Assembly: GCA_947396885.1 (NCBI GenBank)
Contig: OX377204.1
Coordinates: 91,770,728-91,834,727 of the forward strand
Source of the DNA: Heligmosomoides polygyrus polygyrus
Lineage: Eukaryota > Nematoda > Chromadorea > Rhabditida > Heligmosomidae
Direction of reading: 5' to 3'
Length of the DNA: 64,000 bases
A program made the translations under genes and the position numbers. Positions 32,212 to 43,140 of the stretch are shown one piece after another; the stretch's first letter is position 1; each line of letters starts with the position of its first letter. Under the pieces are notes generated by a model. It was given only the letters and a program-made list of their open reading frames with translations, was not told where the DNA came from and made no database searches.

Positions 32212-33228
32212 ATTCTGCCCTTGAAGGGCTTTATCAGACGCCAGCAGCACCAGTGCTAAGTCGCCAGCAGGCAGTTAGCTCTATAACTGCGCAGTTCTCT
32301 GGTTTTAGTCTCGATTTCGTCTATTCTGTACATTCGTCGAACGAAAGAAGCGGGGCGATTCGTCGCCGTCGTCGTCGTCGGCGGTTCAAAACCAACGACC
32401 GACGACGACGTTTCCCGCTGCATTCCTCTATCTATGTTATCCCCGTGAGAAAAGATGAGCCGGCTCTCCTCCATCCGGAGAGCCGACTCTTTTCGTACAT
32501 ACTTACCCGCCCGCTCGCCAGCCGCGCCGCGCCTTCCCATCTTCTAACCACTGTAATAAGTATTATTATTGTATTAATAATAGCAGCAGAGCGATGTTGG
32601 TGTTAGCCTGTTGGCATTTTTCTCGTTCACGTTACTTAATCCGCATTTCGCCCGTGTTCCTCGTCACAGATTTCTGATTCCCACGTTCCCACCGAAGAAT
32701 GTGTAGATGTACACATTGTATAGAGACAGATCTACGGCTGGATCGCGCTGCTCGTGTTCCTCCTCGTATAGTTGTTGTGTGCCTGATTTCATGTGCCTTG
32801 GACTGTTCCTATTATCTGTTCAAAGGCCTCCTCATCCTCATTGTCCTCTTCCTCCTCCTCTTCCTCCCGTTCCTCACGATCAAAATGACAATGATTCATA
32901 GAAGCAGAACTACCTCCCCAGATAGCTCTAGAAGAGCCCATCGCCGCCGCCCGGTGAGAGACGCAGAGTTGTGTCTGCTTCTCTGCGCTCTGCCTGCCCA
33001 GTTGGCTACGCTGCTAGGCGGCAGTTCACTGTAAGAGTTGGCTAGCCTTCATGGTTTCAAGACGATGACGGTTCTCCTGAGGTGAAGGAGACATTCCTGG
33101 GTTCGAATCCGTCCTTAAATTCCTCTAGGGAACCTCCCTGGGCGGGGCTACGGTCAATTTTCACGCCAAAGATTCGTTACACTACTAAAATTGTGCTGAG
33201 ATGAAGTTTTTTTTTTTTAGGAAGAATA

Positions 33229-33337
33229 AAGCCCCGGAAGGCATCAGCTGACCCGCTGGGGACCATTGCGGCTCGGATTGAAATTGAGATTGAGCGGCAA
33301 TGGTTCCCTGCGGGTCATCTGATGCCTTCCGGGGCTT
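33229..33337. mobile_element. Compact hairpin MITE of 109 bp
   Basis: AAGCCCCGGAAGGCATCAG is mirrored by TGATGCCTTCCGGGGCTT, and GCTGACCCGC by GCGGGTCATC, followed by GGGACCATTGC / GCAATGGTTCCC. The stem is about 40 bp with few mismatches. Confidence 0.75.
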
Positions 33338-33981
33338 CATCTTTCCCCAAAACTCGTAATCTCAGACAGTTTTTAGCAACGGAAGCGTTCCTAACTTGAA
33401 TCTCTTGAAACTCATCAACATCCGGGCATGCTGGAAGAAGCAGTCTTGAACAGCGCTGCGTCCTGCTGCCGTGAATTCTGGAGCTGATCGACTCGTAACA
33501 CGACTTCAGACCTTGCCGAACGTCGTCTGATGCTCGCCCATCCTCGAGCACTTGAAGTGTCGGAATTTTGCACCGATTTCTGGCGCGGGAAGGATAATCA
33601 ACAATGTTCTCGATTCGATTCTTCTACAGAAAGCTGTACAGTGCCTGGAAATGTTGCAAACCCGCGTTTCGGAAGCCAAGAAGTTGTGATTGCAACGCTA
33701 GAAGCCCAAGCTCTGATCAGCTTCGTCATCATGAAGTTCTCCCAGGATTCCAAGGATCCTACCTAGTGGCTTTAGCAACAGCAGAAGACGTTCGGCTAAT
33801 GTCACGGCCATTGGAAAGCCTCTGAAGCCCCACATAACTGGATCAATGCTGTCACCTCCGTGATAGGAAGGTGTTCAAGACATTTCGGATGAAGCACTGA
33901 AGATCGACCGTGCCCATTATTCTACTGCAAGACTCTTCAATGCGTCGGAAAAAGTGCTTCTTGGCCAGGCTGTCTCGTCTT

Positions 33982-34123
33982 GGGACCAGATTCGTCCACC
34001 GCTTACCGGCAGTGATGGTGAAAAGTATCGCCAAACCCCTCATATGACATTCATCAGCATCAGGTTTGGTACTTTTCTCGTTCACCGTTATCGGCCAGTA
34101 AGCGGTTGATGAATCTGAGCCCT
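33982..34123. mobile_element. Palindromic MITE, same family as 31864
   Basis: The core CATATGACATTCATC-AGCATCAGGTTTGG is shared with the element at 31864. The right tip reads AAGCGGTTGATGAATCTGAGC. Confidence 0.7.
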
Positions 34124-36152
34124 GGTGGAGACATGCCCTGCGTTGGCCACTTGTCTGTGCCCCTCGAGTACGACATCATGTATCCTTGCCCTGTAGCACT
34201 CAGGACAAAGAAGTCTGACTCGTACTCGAGTGTCAGGCTTGTGAACAAGGATGAGGAAGCTTGGTCTACCTATGCGGGGTTTATGCCTCAGTCGCCGATC
34301 GACGGGAGATTACGACAAGTGGCAGTGTTGATTAGACGATCGATATTGCTAGTTTTCCTAGCGTCGCGGAAGTCAGCGACTGAACTATGAACCCTGCTTA
34401 AGAGGCTTTTTTCGACATGCGGATCTATAATAGCAGTGGAATTGGTGGTGGCGCTCGATACTAAAGGTTCATCTGCTGTGGTTTGGAGTTTCCTGAGGTC
34501 CAAACGCTGATGGAAAGTGACGTCACGAATGCAGCTGTGGGTCTTCAGGGGTCTTCGGGCCTTGAGCTGGCAGTCGGTAGTTGTCTGCGTTTCCTGGGAG
34601 TACTAGGCAGGAGGGTGGACTTCTGGATGTGAAGATTCAAGAGAAGACGCTGTCTGTGGGTGTTAAAAAATTGACCGTAATTTTGTCCAGGGAGCCCTTT
34701 AGGGGGAGATTGGAGGGGGGAATCTACTGGCTGCTGGATCATTTGATCCCGCATTGTCCGCTATCGTAAGAAGAACCTAAGGCATAGGGTCCGTCTCCAC
34801 TTTGGGAGCGACCTTCCGATCGACGAATTGTCGTACAGTGCATTTGATGCGAATCGATTAGTGCCGAGGAGCGGTTAGGCGCCGTGCTATCCGCATGCAA
34901 ATCGATTGCCGCCGCACGCGATTAATCGATTCGCACCAATTGCACGGAGGCGACGATTTGTCGCCCGTCTCGCCGTCGTTTGTGATCTATGAACGGACCA
35001 TTCGTGTACAAATGAGAGGTTTTTCCGTTGGCGCGCCGTGCACATGCGCGCGCTCTAATTTATTCAGCTTGATGACTTGGTGTCTCTTATATACGCACAT
35101 CCTTCCAGAGCCTTTTATATCGCGTAACTGCCGGTGTGTAGAGCGTTTGCAAGCAGTAGACTGTCTGTCTGTGTGTTCTGATCATTCATTCATCCGTCCA
35201 TTCGAGTTCGTGTTCATACTTACCATGCTGTTTCCGTCTGTCTACTCATCCGTTCATCCATTCATCCCTGTGCGTGTGTGCAGCTGCTGTAGTAGTGTGT
35301 GTTCACCCCGCTGTGTGTCTAATCTCGTTGCTAATCAGATCGTTCATCTCTTCCTCTTTCTTATGGTGTCACACCGGTATTTAATAAGATTGCATATTAA
35401 TATGTATTTTTGAGAGAGAGGGTGGCGCGGAGACATCGGGGTGGCCATCTGTATCTCGAAAATTCTCAAAAATTCTATTGGCCTCATCTGAAGTCTTTGG
35501 CTTAAAACCCGATGTCTCCGCAGCCGCTGGCCTTGATCCTTACACAATCCCAGTATCTTTCGCCGTGGCAGCCTTGTGGCTGCTTACACCGTTGTACGTA
35601 TTTATTCTATTTTTCGGTCTTCTGAGGATGTGCTTTTTCCTGTGCGAATTGTACGAAGCGTTTCTGACCCCCTATGTGTCTCAGTCCAGCGATGGGCTGG
35701 TTCATGCTGGGGAACGTCGATTCCACGGGTCAGAAATCCAGCCGTTTCTAAGGATTTCAAGCGAATTTTGAACAAGCTGGATTTGTGGCCCCCTCCCTCC
35801 ATCCATCCATCCATCACATCACCATCGTCTCGCTTAACTCGACAATAGATAGCTACGCTAGTGTTGTTCGCTGCTCGCTCGCTCCTCCTCGATATCATAG
35901 ATTCTTTCATATGTTCACACAGTTTGCACCCAGTACCGATTTTTATTTTAGATATTTCTATCGATATTATATTCACAGATGTGTTTCAGAACTATTTTTA
36001 CCATTATATTGTTGAAATAAAAGAAATATTTCTACGGAATGTGTTTTTCTGTTGCTACAGAGGCAGAGGAGTGTTACGGCAAGTAGTCGGTCAAGTCAAA
36101 AGCAGAGTAACAGACAGCGTTATACCTGACAGCAGGGCAGAGTAAAGAACTA

Positions 36153-37430
36153 TTAGGTTGTAACGAATTAAATGGCACTGGCTCGCGCCATTTTTTGGCG
36201 CGTCTTTTCGCGTTTGATCAAGAACAAACCGTAACATGTGGCATATCACTTAGAAGCGCAAACTTTGGTCTACCCGTGAGTACCAAATTTTCTATGTAAA
36301 ACTGGGAAAACTTTAGAGTTTTATTGACTTTTTTGCAGATGGACAGAAGGGTAATCGGAGACATTTACTTGTATGAATTCAAGCTGGGCACTACAGCTAA
36401 GGAGGCGGACGAGAAGATCAACGCCGCATTCGGTCAAGGATGTTCCACAATTCGGACGGCGTATCGTTGGTATCAGAAGTTCCGGAATGGAGATGAGAGC
36501 TTGGAAGCACATGAAGGTCGTGGGAGGCATAGTGATGTTGATGAGGACAAGCTGAGAGATGTGGTAGAGGAGGATCCACACAAAGGTACCAGGGAGATAG
36601 CGAAGGTTCTTGGCGCCAGTCACAACACAGCTGCCCGGCATCTGAAGGAAATTGGAATGACCAAAAAGCTGGAAAGATGGGTGCCTCACGAGCTGTCTGA
36701 GGAGCAAAGAAGCCGACGATATGAGATCTCGTCCGCACTGCTTCTACGGAACGAAACGGACCCATTCCTTGATCGCATCGTAACCTGTGACGGGAAATGG
36801 ATAATGTATGACAACAGGCGACGAGCGGCACAGTGGGTGGATAGCGATGAGAGCTCCAAGGTTTTTGCAAAAATTGCACCAAAAGAAAGTAATGGTGACA
36901 GTATGGTGGTGTTCGCTGGGAATTATTCACCACAGCTTCCTCTCTCCCGGTGAATCCATCACGGCAGAGAAGTGCTGCATTGAAATTGAAGAAATGATGA
37001 AAAAGTTGAAGGATATCCGGCCGGCCTTGGTAAACCGAAGGCGAGTTCTCCTTCTGCACGACAATGCTCGCCCCCATGTAGCACGAATGACGTTGCAGAA
37101 ATTGAATGAGCTGAGCATTGAAACTCCACCACATCATCCGTTTTCTCCCGCCCTCTCCCTAACAGACTACCATTTCTTCAAGCATCTTGGCGACTTCTTG
37201 GTAGGGAAAACATTCAAATACCAACAGGATGCCGAAAGTGCCTTTAAAGATTTCGTCAATTCCAGAACTTCTGATTTTTATGCTACTGGGATAAAAAAGC
37301 TTGTGTCACGTTGGCAAAGATGTGTAGAATCAGAAGGTTTTTATTTCGATTAATAAACTTGCCTACAAGCCGAGATATTAGCTGTTTAAATTTACAGTGG
37401 TTCAGTGCCATTTATTTCGTTACAACCTAA
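36153..37430 (+). mobile_element. Mariner element, bandit-like, TA-flanked with 28-bp inverted repeats
   Basis: A 1,278-bp element whose ends begin TTAGGTTGTAACGAA on both sides; the 28-bp terminal repeats differ by one base. A TA dinucleotide sits outside each end. Size, ends and transposase match the mariner family, and the protein recalls the hookworm 'bandit' lineage. It lies 3.9 kb downstream of the CCCH gene stop, same orientation. Confidence 0.92.
36339..37353 (+). pseudogene. Mariner transposase, disrupted by one frameshift
   Basis: Cut-and-paste transposase in two overlapping frames. The first half (from MDRRVIGDIYLYEFKLG) carries the paired helix-turn-helix DNA-binding region, the WVPHELS linker and the first catalytic Asp in CDGKWIMYDN. 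The frame breaks near 36870 in an A-rich stretch. The second half continues with QKKVMVTVWW, the second Asp in HDNARPH, the third in TDYHFF (34 residues between, the D34D mariner signature) and a YFD-type end. All three catalytic Asp are kept. SPDL has become SPAL. The single frameshift makes this copy inactive although it looks young. Confidence 0.9.
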
Positions 37431-37535
37431 TAGGAAAGGCATTAATAAGATTTGTTGGTGGAAAATTACAGTGAACATTACGGAAGAAAGGTGCCAATTA
37501 TTTCATGATTATTTCGTCAGATTGTAAGGAAAGTA

Positions 37536-38443
37536 CAGGGTGCGTAAAAAGTATTGACGCACTAAACGTAAACGTTAGAAGTAACAACACGCTATAAAAT
37601 TTAACAAGTTCATGTACAAAATGTCAACAATGATCTAGCGAACGGGATAGCATCACTTGTATTTTATATGGGCTAAATTTGCTGCGAATGCAGGGGAGAA
37701 GACGACGAGGAAAGGCGTCGACGGTGCGCCGCAAGTAGTCCACGTCGATTTCGTTCTATGCTTTGACCTTCAGTGACTTGATACTTTTGTGCATTCAACC
37801 TGTAGAAGTGTTACATACTCTTCGAGGACCTCCAAAGTGCTAACTCTGGCGGAGATCTTGCTGCAAGGAAGGCACATCCGGCCAGTATTATGGTTTGTGC
37901 ATTCATCACAAGCGCCTCTCGTTTTCGTGGATACAGGAGTGAAGATAAATCAGTAGAACTATCTGTATTGATGTTCTAACGAAGAAGCTGGTTCCCTGGC
38001 TCGAATCCCACCTCGAGAGTAAGCCGTATGACTTCCAGCAGGATTCGACTCCTGCGCCGAGTTGAGAATTGTTCAGGACTGGTGCCGCGCCAACTTGAAA
38101 GTCTTCATTTCGGCATCGGAATGACTTCTGTACAGACCGGATTTGAATCCGCTGAATTACTCTGTATGGGACGTTTTGGAGAACAAGGCTTGTGCTACTT
38201 CCCACAAAAGTATGAAGTCAATGAAGGATGATCTGGTCAAAGCATGGAACGAAATCGATGTGGACTACTTGCGGCGTACCGTCGACGCCTTTCCTCGGCG
38301 TCTTTGCCCCTGCATTCGCAGCAAAGAAGCCCATATAAAATAAAATAGTCGTAGACATATATAAAACCGTTACATTTTATAATGTGTTGTTATTTCTAAC
38401 GTTCACGTTTATGTAGTGCGTCAATAGTTTTTGCGCATTCTAC
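37536..38443 (+). mobile_element. Foldback derivative of a Tc1/mariner (maT-like) element
   Basis: The two ends are inverted copies of each other for over 200 bp. The tips contain the matching block GTATTGACGCAC (one base different on the right), and the inner arms extend into the 3' end of a transposase gene. The left arm is therefore an inverted copy of the transposase C-terminus, which is also present in sense orientation on the right. Confidence 0.75.
37860..38343 (+). pseudogene. maT-like transposase fragment, C-terminal half
   Basis: Broken frames encode a HPASIMV-like catalytic block, a degraded middle, then NPLNYSVWDVLENKACATSH and WNEIDVDYLRRTVDAFPRRL, typical of the C-terminus of Tc1/mariner-superfamily (maT-type) transposases. 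Several frameshifts and stops make it non-functional. The last 90 bp are repeated inverted at 37690-37780. Confidence 0.75.
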
Positions 38444-38529
38444 ATGTATCCCGCCACTTCTGCATTTTTTTCAAATCTATTTCTCTCGTTCCATACATGC
38501 AACAATTGACGAACAGATGCACCATTAGC

Positions 38530-38960
38530 ATCTACAACATTGTCTGGTCATTTGTAGATCTCGCGTCTATAGAATTCCTGGGGCTTTGACAAAAAAAAAA
38601 AATACACAGCGAGGCACTTTTCAAGTTGTTCTTTGTCGTCAAATTGTTTCTCCTGCAAATGCTTCGACAACGGGGGAAACAGATCGCAGACGGTTGGAGC
38701 AAGGTTCGGTGAATATGGTGGGTAGAGCAGCGACGTGCCATCCGAAACACTGGAGTTTCTCTGGCAATGAGTGTCCCTCGCAACTGTGGATGCGCATTGT
38801 CGTGAAGAAGAAGATCTCTTCTTGTTTCCCTCGAAGAGCTGCTTCAACTTCAACACGATCCAGAACCTGCGGTAGACATCCTGGTGGCCGGTGTAGTGTT
38901 TGCAGGTAGCGGATGCCAGTGAATCCCTCCTTCACAACTCCACCAGACACTGAGCGTTGG
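38530..38960 (-). pseudogene. Mariner transposase, C-terminal half, degenerate
   Basis: Pieces of the catalytic half appear in shifting frames: LSVWW, LLHDNAHPQ (second Asp region), YPPYSPNLAPT and LSKHLQEKQFDDKEQLEKCL with SKPQEFYRREIYK. The third catalytic Asp region reads TVCDLF instead of TDYHLF. It continues the half at 40195-40730. Confidence 0.72.
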
Positions 38961-38961
38961 C

Positions 38962-40196
38962 TTTTTTGTATTTCTATTTGTATCTGTTATTTGTTTTGTG
39001 TTATTTGTTTATTACACACACCAAACAGTACTTGTGAGAATAAAACAAAGGCATCACAAAACATCGCAAGAACAGACAACATGAACGATAGCTAGAAGCA
39101 AAAAGAAAGGAAAAAAGAGCGAAGTGGGTGAACTGGACTCACATAGACTGGTCAGCTGTAATGGGATCAAAAGATTTGGCCGTTTTGTTCAACTTTTGGT
39201 ATTCAGAACCCGCCCTGTGAAAGAAGTTTGCCCGCACTGCAGTCTTGACTTCAGGTTGTACTAACTTTCGCGTGGCACCTCTATTGTTTGAGTTCTGGTG
39301 GACAAAGAAAGCATTACTGGAGATCTTAGCCAAGTCTTTAATGATCCTATGAACCATCAACAGGTCGTTCCTCTTTCTTCTGTCCGCTAAGGTATCTAGG
39401 GAGAACATTTTGTTCTTCTCTGCACTACGAGGGAAATCACGACAGTCCATACCAGCTTCCTAGTGAAGCTGTTTTGGACTCCTTCCAAAGCATTAATGAC
39501 CGATTTCTTCGTGTTGTTAAACACAGTGGTACCGCATCCTAGAATAGGTATTATGTAGGTTTTATAGGCTTTGAGGATAACCTTAGTGTTTCTGGAATGG
39601 AGACATCTGAACAGATTGAGAAGTATAAGCGTAGGCTTATTCCTGATATGATTGCAGTACTCAGAGAAGTCGAGTTTACCATCGTAGATGTACCCTAACT
39701 CAGTAACTTCGTTGACAGTTGCCAGCTCCTGGTTGTTCAAGAGATAACGGGTGTGCGTGTCGCTATTCCCTAGGTGCAAGGCCCTCGTTTTTTTGCTGCA
39801 ATGGGTAAACCTCAGATATTTGACCAAAGGGAAGGAGCATCATTAGTCTTCTGGAGACAGACTGGACCGCTAGTCGAGTCAAGGTTGGCGTAAATTTTCA
39901 AATCGTCCGCAAACATTTTGTAAGCAACATTAAACGGCCTCAAGACAGAAGGTATATCAGGAGCATAAAAGTTGAAAAGAACAGGGAAAGAACACTACCC
40001 TGAGGTACCCCACTAGGGGCACATTTATTCCAAGAGTACGAGCCATCTACGACCACCTGAAACATTCTGTCCTTTAGGTATTCACCTATCCACACTCACT
40101 GTGTTCATGAACTCCTGCCGCTCTCAAAGTATGGAGTAGTCTGGCGAGCGACACACAGTGAAAGGCTTTGGCAAAATCGAAATATACGACAACTAT
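38962..40196 (-). mobile_element. CR1/Jockey-like non-LTR retrotransposon, 5'-truncated, inserted in mariner
   Basis: The minus strand encodes the C-terminal part of a reverse transcriptase. The truncated start carries motif A (VVVYFDFAKAFHCVSLARLL), then degraded palm sequence, then LNNQELATVNEVTELGYIYD, SRNTKVILKAYKTYIIPILG and DTLADRRKRNDLLMVHRIIK. Two main frames (39396-39827 and 39139-39450) are joined by a frameshift. A-rich borders flank it, and the mariner reading frame resumes on both sides. Confidence 0.78.
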
Positions 40197-40730
40197 TTTT
40201 GGGTGAAGTTCCGGTCTTGACGTGGGAATTCCTGCTTCGCCTAACACTGCCTATGACGCCTTCGCATGCGGTTAAAGCAGACCACCCTCTTTTTATCTCC
40301 AGTGATCAGGTTCTAAAATTCCACCGTAAAGTCAGGAAGTTCATGCACGCATCCTGGCGCACCGTAGCTGAGGGCCCCTAAGTTCATGCGATATCCACGC
40401 ACCATATCTCTATGTCTTTCCAAGGCCACGTAGGTGTTGAGCTACGGTGCTGTGACTGCACTCGAGTTCCTCTGGCAGTTCACGTGTGCAACGCCGGGGA
40501 TCCTCTTGAAGCAGCTCCAGAGGGCGCTTCTCATTCACTGCAACCGGCCTTCCAGATCATGGTTGGTCTTCCGAGCAAAAGTTTCCATTTTTGAACTTCC
40601 GAGAGCCATACTTTCGTTGTGTCGCAGGAGACAGTGGTAGGACCCGTCGTTATCCATCACGACTCTGGCACTGCTTTGGTTTTTGAACTCGTGGAGCAGA
40701 AGCAGTCGTACCTGCTTGCAGTCAAGAGCG
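40195..40730 (-). pseudogene. Mariner transposase, N-terminal half, degenerate
   Basis: The minus strand encodes, with stops and frameshifts, RLLLLHEFK, FKNGNFCSEDQP, SGRPVAVNEKRPLELLQEDP, CTRELPEELECSHSTVAQHL, an ISHELRGPQLR block (WIPHELS in intact relatives) and finally ELHPK. These are the helix-turn-helix and linker blocks of mariner transposase. It ends exactly where the LINE insert begins. Confidence 0.75.
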
Positions 40731-40887
40731 ACTTTAGGTCAGCCTATATGTCCGTTATTGGGAGAAGGTTCCAAAACACTTTTCAAAAATTTGTAGGAAC
40801 GCCAGAGTGGCGGGAAACTTTCCGTACAACCTAAGGTCAGGATGATGCCTTGAGCCATTTGACATTCGTTCTTCACTAGTTCTTGTT

Positions 40888-41076
40888 AGGTGCGTGTAGC
40901 GCAGTCAGAGAAGGTGCCGGCTGTCGCGTGTACCCGATACCAGGTTCTTGGTTTGGATTTTCCGCCCAGGCCATCCAAACCTTCCATTCTCAAGGGTCAG
41001 TGAACTGGTACTAGACTTGTCTGGGAAAGATAAAGCTCTAACTTGTTGGTCGTCTGGTTACCGCAAGTCATTGGGC
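40888..41076 (+). mobile_element. tRNA-derived SINE-A, 3'-truncated
   Basis: Head GTGTAGCGCAGTCAGAGAAGG and body to CCGCAAGTCATTG. The tail half is missing. A minus-strand copy follows 180 bp later. Confidence 0.75.
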
Positions 41077-41258
41077 AGCACGTGGTTCGAAGACCATGAA
41101 CTAGGTTGGCTGCACATAGTGCAGATTCGATTCGATTGTCACGTGGTCAACATGTGATGGGTAGCTGCCGCCGTATGCTCCTGGAGGTGGCCTCATTTTG
41201 TGGAAAACTCATAGTCAGTCGAATTCCGGTGGAGATTCATAGCTGCACGAAATCAAAA

Positions 41259-41532
41259 GGACGGCGTTATTCAATCGCTTTTGGTAAACGCCACGCATTC
41301 CACTTCTATGGGATGTCATGGAGGCGATTTGAATGCGTATCTGGCGATACAATGACTTGTAGTGGCCAGCCAACGAAGAATTCAGCGCTCTATCCTTTCC
41401 ATACAAGTCTTGTAACAATTCACCGGCCGCGGAGGGATGGAAGGGTTGGTTGTCCGTGCGGGAAACCAGCAACCTGGTATCGGGTTCACGCGCCAGCCGA
41501 CACCTCCCCTGATCGCGCTACACGTGCCCAAT
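41259..41532 (-). mobile_element. tRNA-derived SINE-A
   Basis: The copy runs from AAAAGGACGGCGTTATTCAA to a degraded head ATCGCGCTACACGTGCCC. An (AAGAA)n-like A-rich tract follows. Confidence 0.8.
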
Positions 41533-41937
41533 ATAGCAAGAAAAAGAAAAGCAAGAAAAAGAAAAGAAGAAGCAAGAAAAAAGAGCAAGAAAAGTCGTCT
41601 GCACTCCTGTGTGTCGAAGCCTATAAATGGACACCTGTAAGAATCGCGTGCTATCGGTGAAGCCATGAGGGACCCATCGAGTCAGCACTTCTCTGTAGCC
41701 GAGGGCCTAAGGGCGACTGAGAACTGTTGGAAGTGCATCCGAGTCACGCCGCAAGACCTTGAGTGCTATCCTTCCGATCCTATTTAGCTGTGTCGAGAAC
41801 CTCGTAGTCTTTCACTGCGTGAGGGCGTACGACTAAACATTGATCTAACATCGATCCGACATTGATCCAACATCGATTCGGGTAAATCGGTATTGGCAAA
41901 CTTCGGTCAAAAGCGTACGTTGTTACACGATGTTTCA

Positions 41938-42032
41938 TTGCTAGCAAAACTCCCGCGCAGGGCGGGAACCGAACCCGCACGTTCTGCTTTCGGGCAGCGA
42001 TGCTATGCCTTACGCCACCCGCGCTATTCGAC
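41938..42032 (-). mobile_element. tRNA-related SINE-B, inverted partner
   Basis: The head GCGCGGGTGGCGTAAGGC and the B-box region GTGCGGGTTCGGTTCCCGCC lie on the minus strand. A plus-strand copy follows about 105 bp away, forming a divergent pair. Confidence 0.68.
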
Positions 42033-42137
42033 GGCACGTAACATCCTCGATATGCTCGAGGCGTATCACAGATCTCGTGTCACGTATCATATCATCTCCA
42101 TATCACGGGTGGGTGTCGATACGTCTCGAGGTCAAAC

Positions 42138-42232
42138 AGTGCCGGAGGTGTAAGATTTAGCATCGCTGCCAGGAAAGCAGGAGGTGCGGGTTCGAATCCC
42201 GACTGGCGCAAGAGTTTTGATCGCAACCAAAC
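42138..42232 (+). mobile_element. tRNA-related SINE-B
   Basis: GTGCGGGTTCGAATCCCGAC contains a perfect B box; the tail AGAGTTTTGATCGCAACC matches the other copies. The acceptor end reads GTGCCGGAGGTGTAAG. Confidence 0.7.
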
Positions 42233-42929
42233 ACCTATAACCACATACAGCCTCTATATCGGCCGCTCCAGGCTTAAACAAATGTGTTAAAACTTGATCA
42301 AAAGATTGTATGGAGGGGTATAAGGGGTAGAGGTAAGGTAAGAGTCAGAGACGCAGACTTCTTCGTGGGTATCTCTACCCCTATACCCGTGGGTTAGTCA
42401 TTGATAAATCCGGCCCCAGATCGGGTTTTCGGATAATCCAGATAACATATTTTGATCAGAAATCTGTTGTACTACCGATTTGAACATCCGATGTGAGATC
42501 CGTGGACAAATCAGTTATTTAGATCATTCGAAGATCCTTCTTGTCTCTACTACGCTCTTCTCATCCGAATCATCCCAAGATCCGGCGCTTTTCAAAAGTG
42601 GCATTTTTGCATAATTTTTTTCCCGGGTTCGAAAAAATGGCGGATTCGATAGACTCCATGCCTTCTCATCTTGAAACCTCGAGATTGGTGTTAAGAACTT
42701 TTATAGTACTTCTATGCCAGGAGGTTGTTTGGTGGTTAGCTTTTTCGCTGGTCATACTAATTCCGAGTGTTAGCGCAATCTCTATGTACACTCAGACGGT
42801 GGAACATCGTGCTTCTGAAGAAGACGAGACGGTCGAAACGTCAGGTCAATAAAGTTTCACCTAACAACGTCATGGCACAGAATAACTGTAGAAGTTCTTG
42901 ACGGATTCGGATTATCCGAATCGGCGCCG

Positions 42930-43140
42930 TATCCTATGTTTTGTTCCGACCGAGGTTTGTCTCCGAAGTCCGCGTCCCCTGCTCTGATGCGAGCAAGCCA
43001 GCAGTTGACAGTGTTGAAGGAAGTGGTGTCTTCTCCAATGCGCTGTTGATGGATCTGCCGTCGGTCCAGCACCTCGACGCCATTTATAGAAGATGGCGGC
43101 TCCTAGGTGCCCTTGTGGAATTGACATCGTGATTAAAGTT
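42930..43140 (-). pseudogene. Mariner-type transposase N-terminal fragment
   Basis: Two frames on the minus strand give AAIFYKWRRGAGPT and then TTSFNTVNCWLARIRAGDAD and FGDKPRSEQ, the helix-turn-helix and WF-RAGD-DKPRSG blocks of nematode mariner transposases. There is no catalytic part nearby. Confidence 0.6.

Larger units (their letters stand above)
32212..36150. other. Downstream region of the CCCH gene
   Basis: The 3' UTR must start here. The nearest canonical AATAAA in unique sequence that I see is near 36017, so either the UTR is long or a variant signal is used. The stretch also holds two palindromic MITEs, a CCAT-repeat tract near 35803 and small inverted repeats (GCGGAGACATCGGG mirrored near 35508). 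Confidence 0.4.
38447..40820 (-). mobile_element. Old mariner element split by a non-LTR retrotransposon
   Basis: Mariner transposase pieces at 40195-40730 (N-terminal half) and 38530-38960 (C-terminal half) are collinear on the minus strand. They rejoin in frame as HPKK then PTLSVWW across a run of A residues once the CR1-like insert is removed. Both outer ends share a CCCGCCACT-containing inverted repeat. Confidence 0.75.

Noticed and set aside
32154..32606. Frame of 150 residues overlapping the CCCH stop codon
   Set aside because: It is out of frame with the terminal exon; the RLPVFAQLS ending and TGA are decisive.
42541..42852. Plus-strand frame of 103 residues ending in a SEEDETVETS-like tail
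   Set aside because: The end overlaps a repeat with a GAAGAAGACGAGACGGTCGAAACGTC-type core seen in other elements, so it is more likely repeat than gene.
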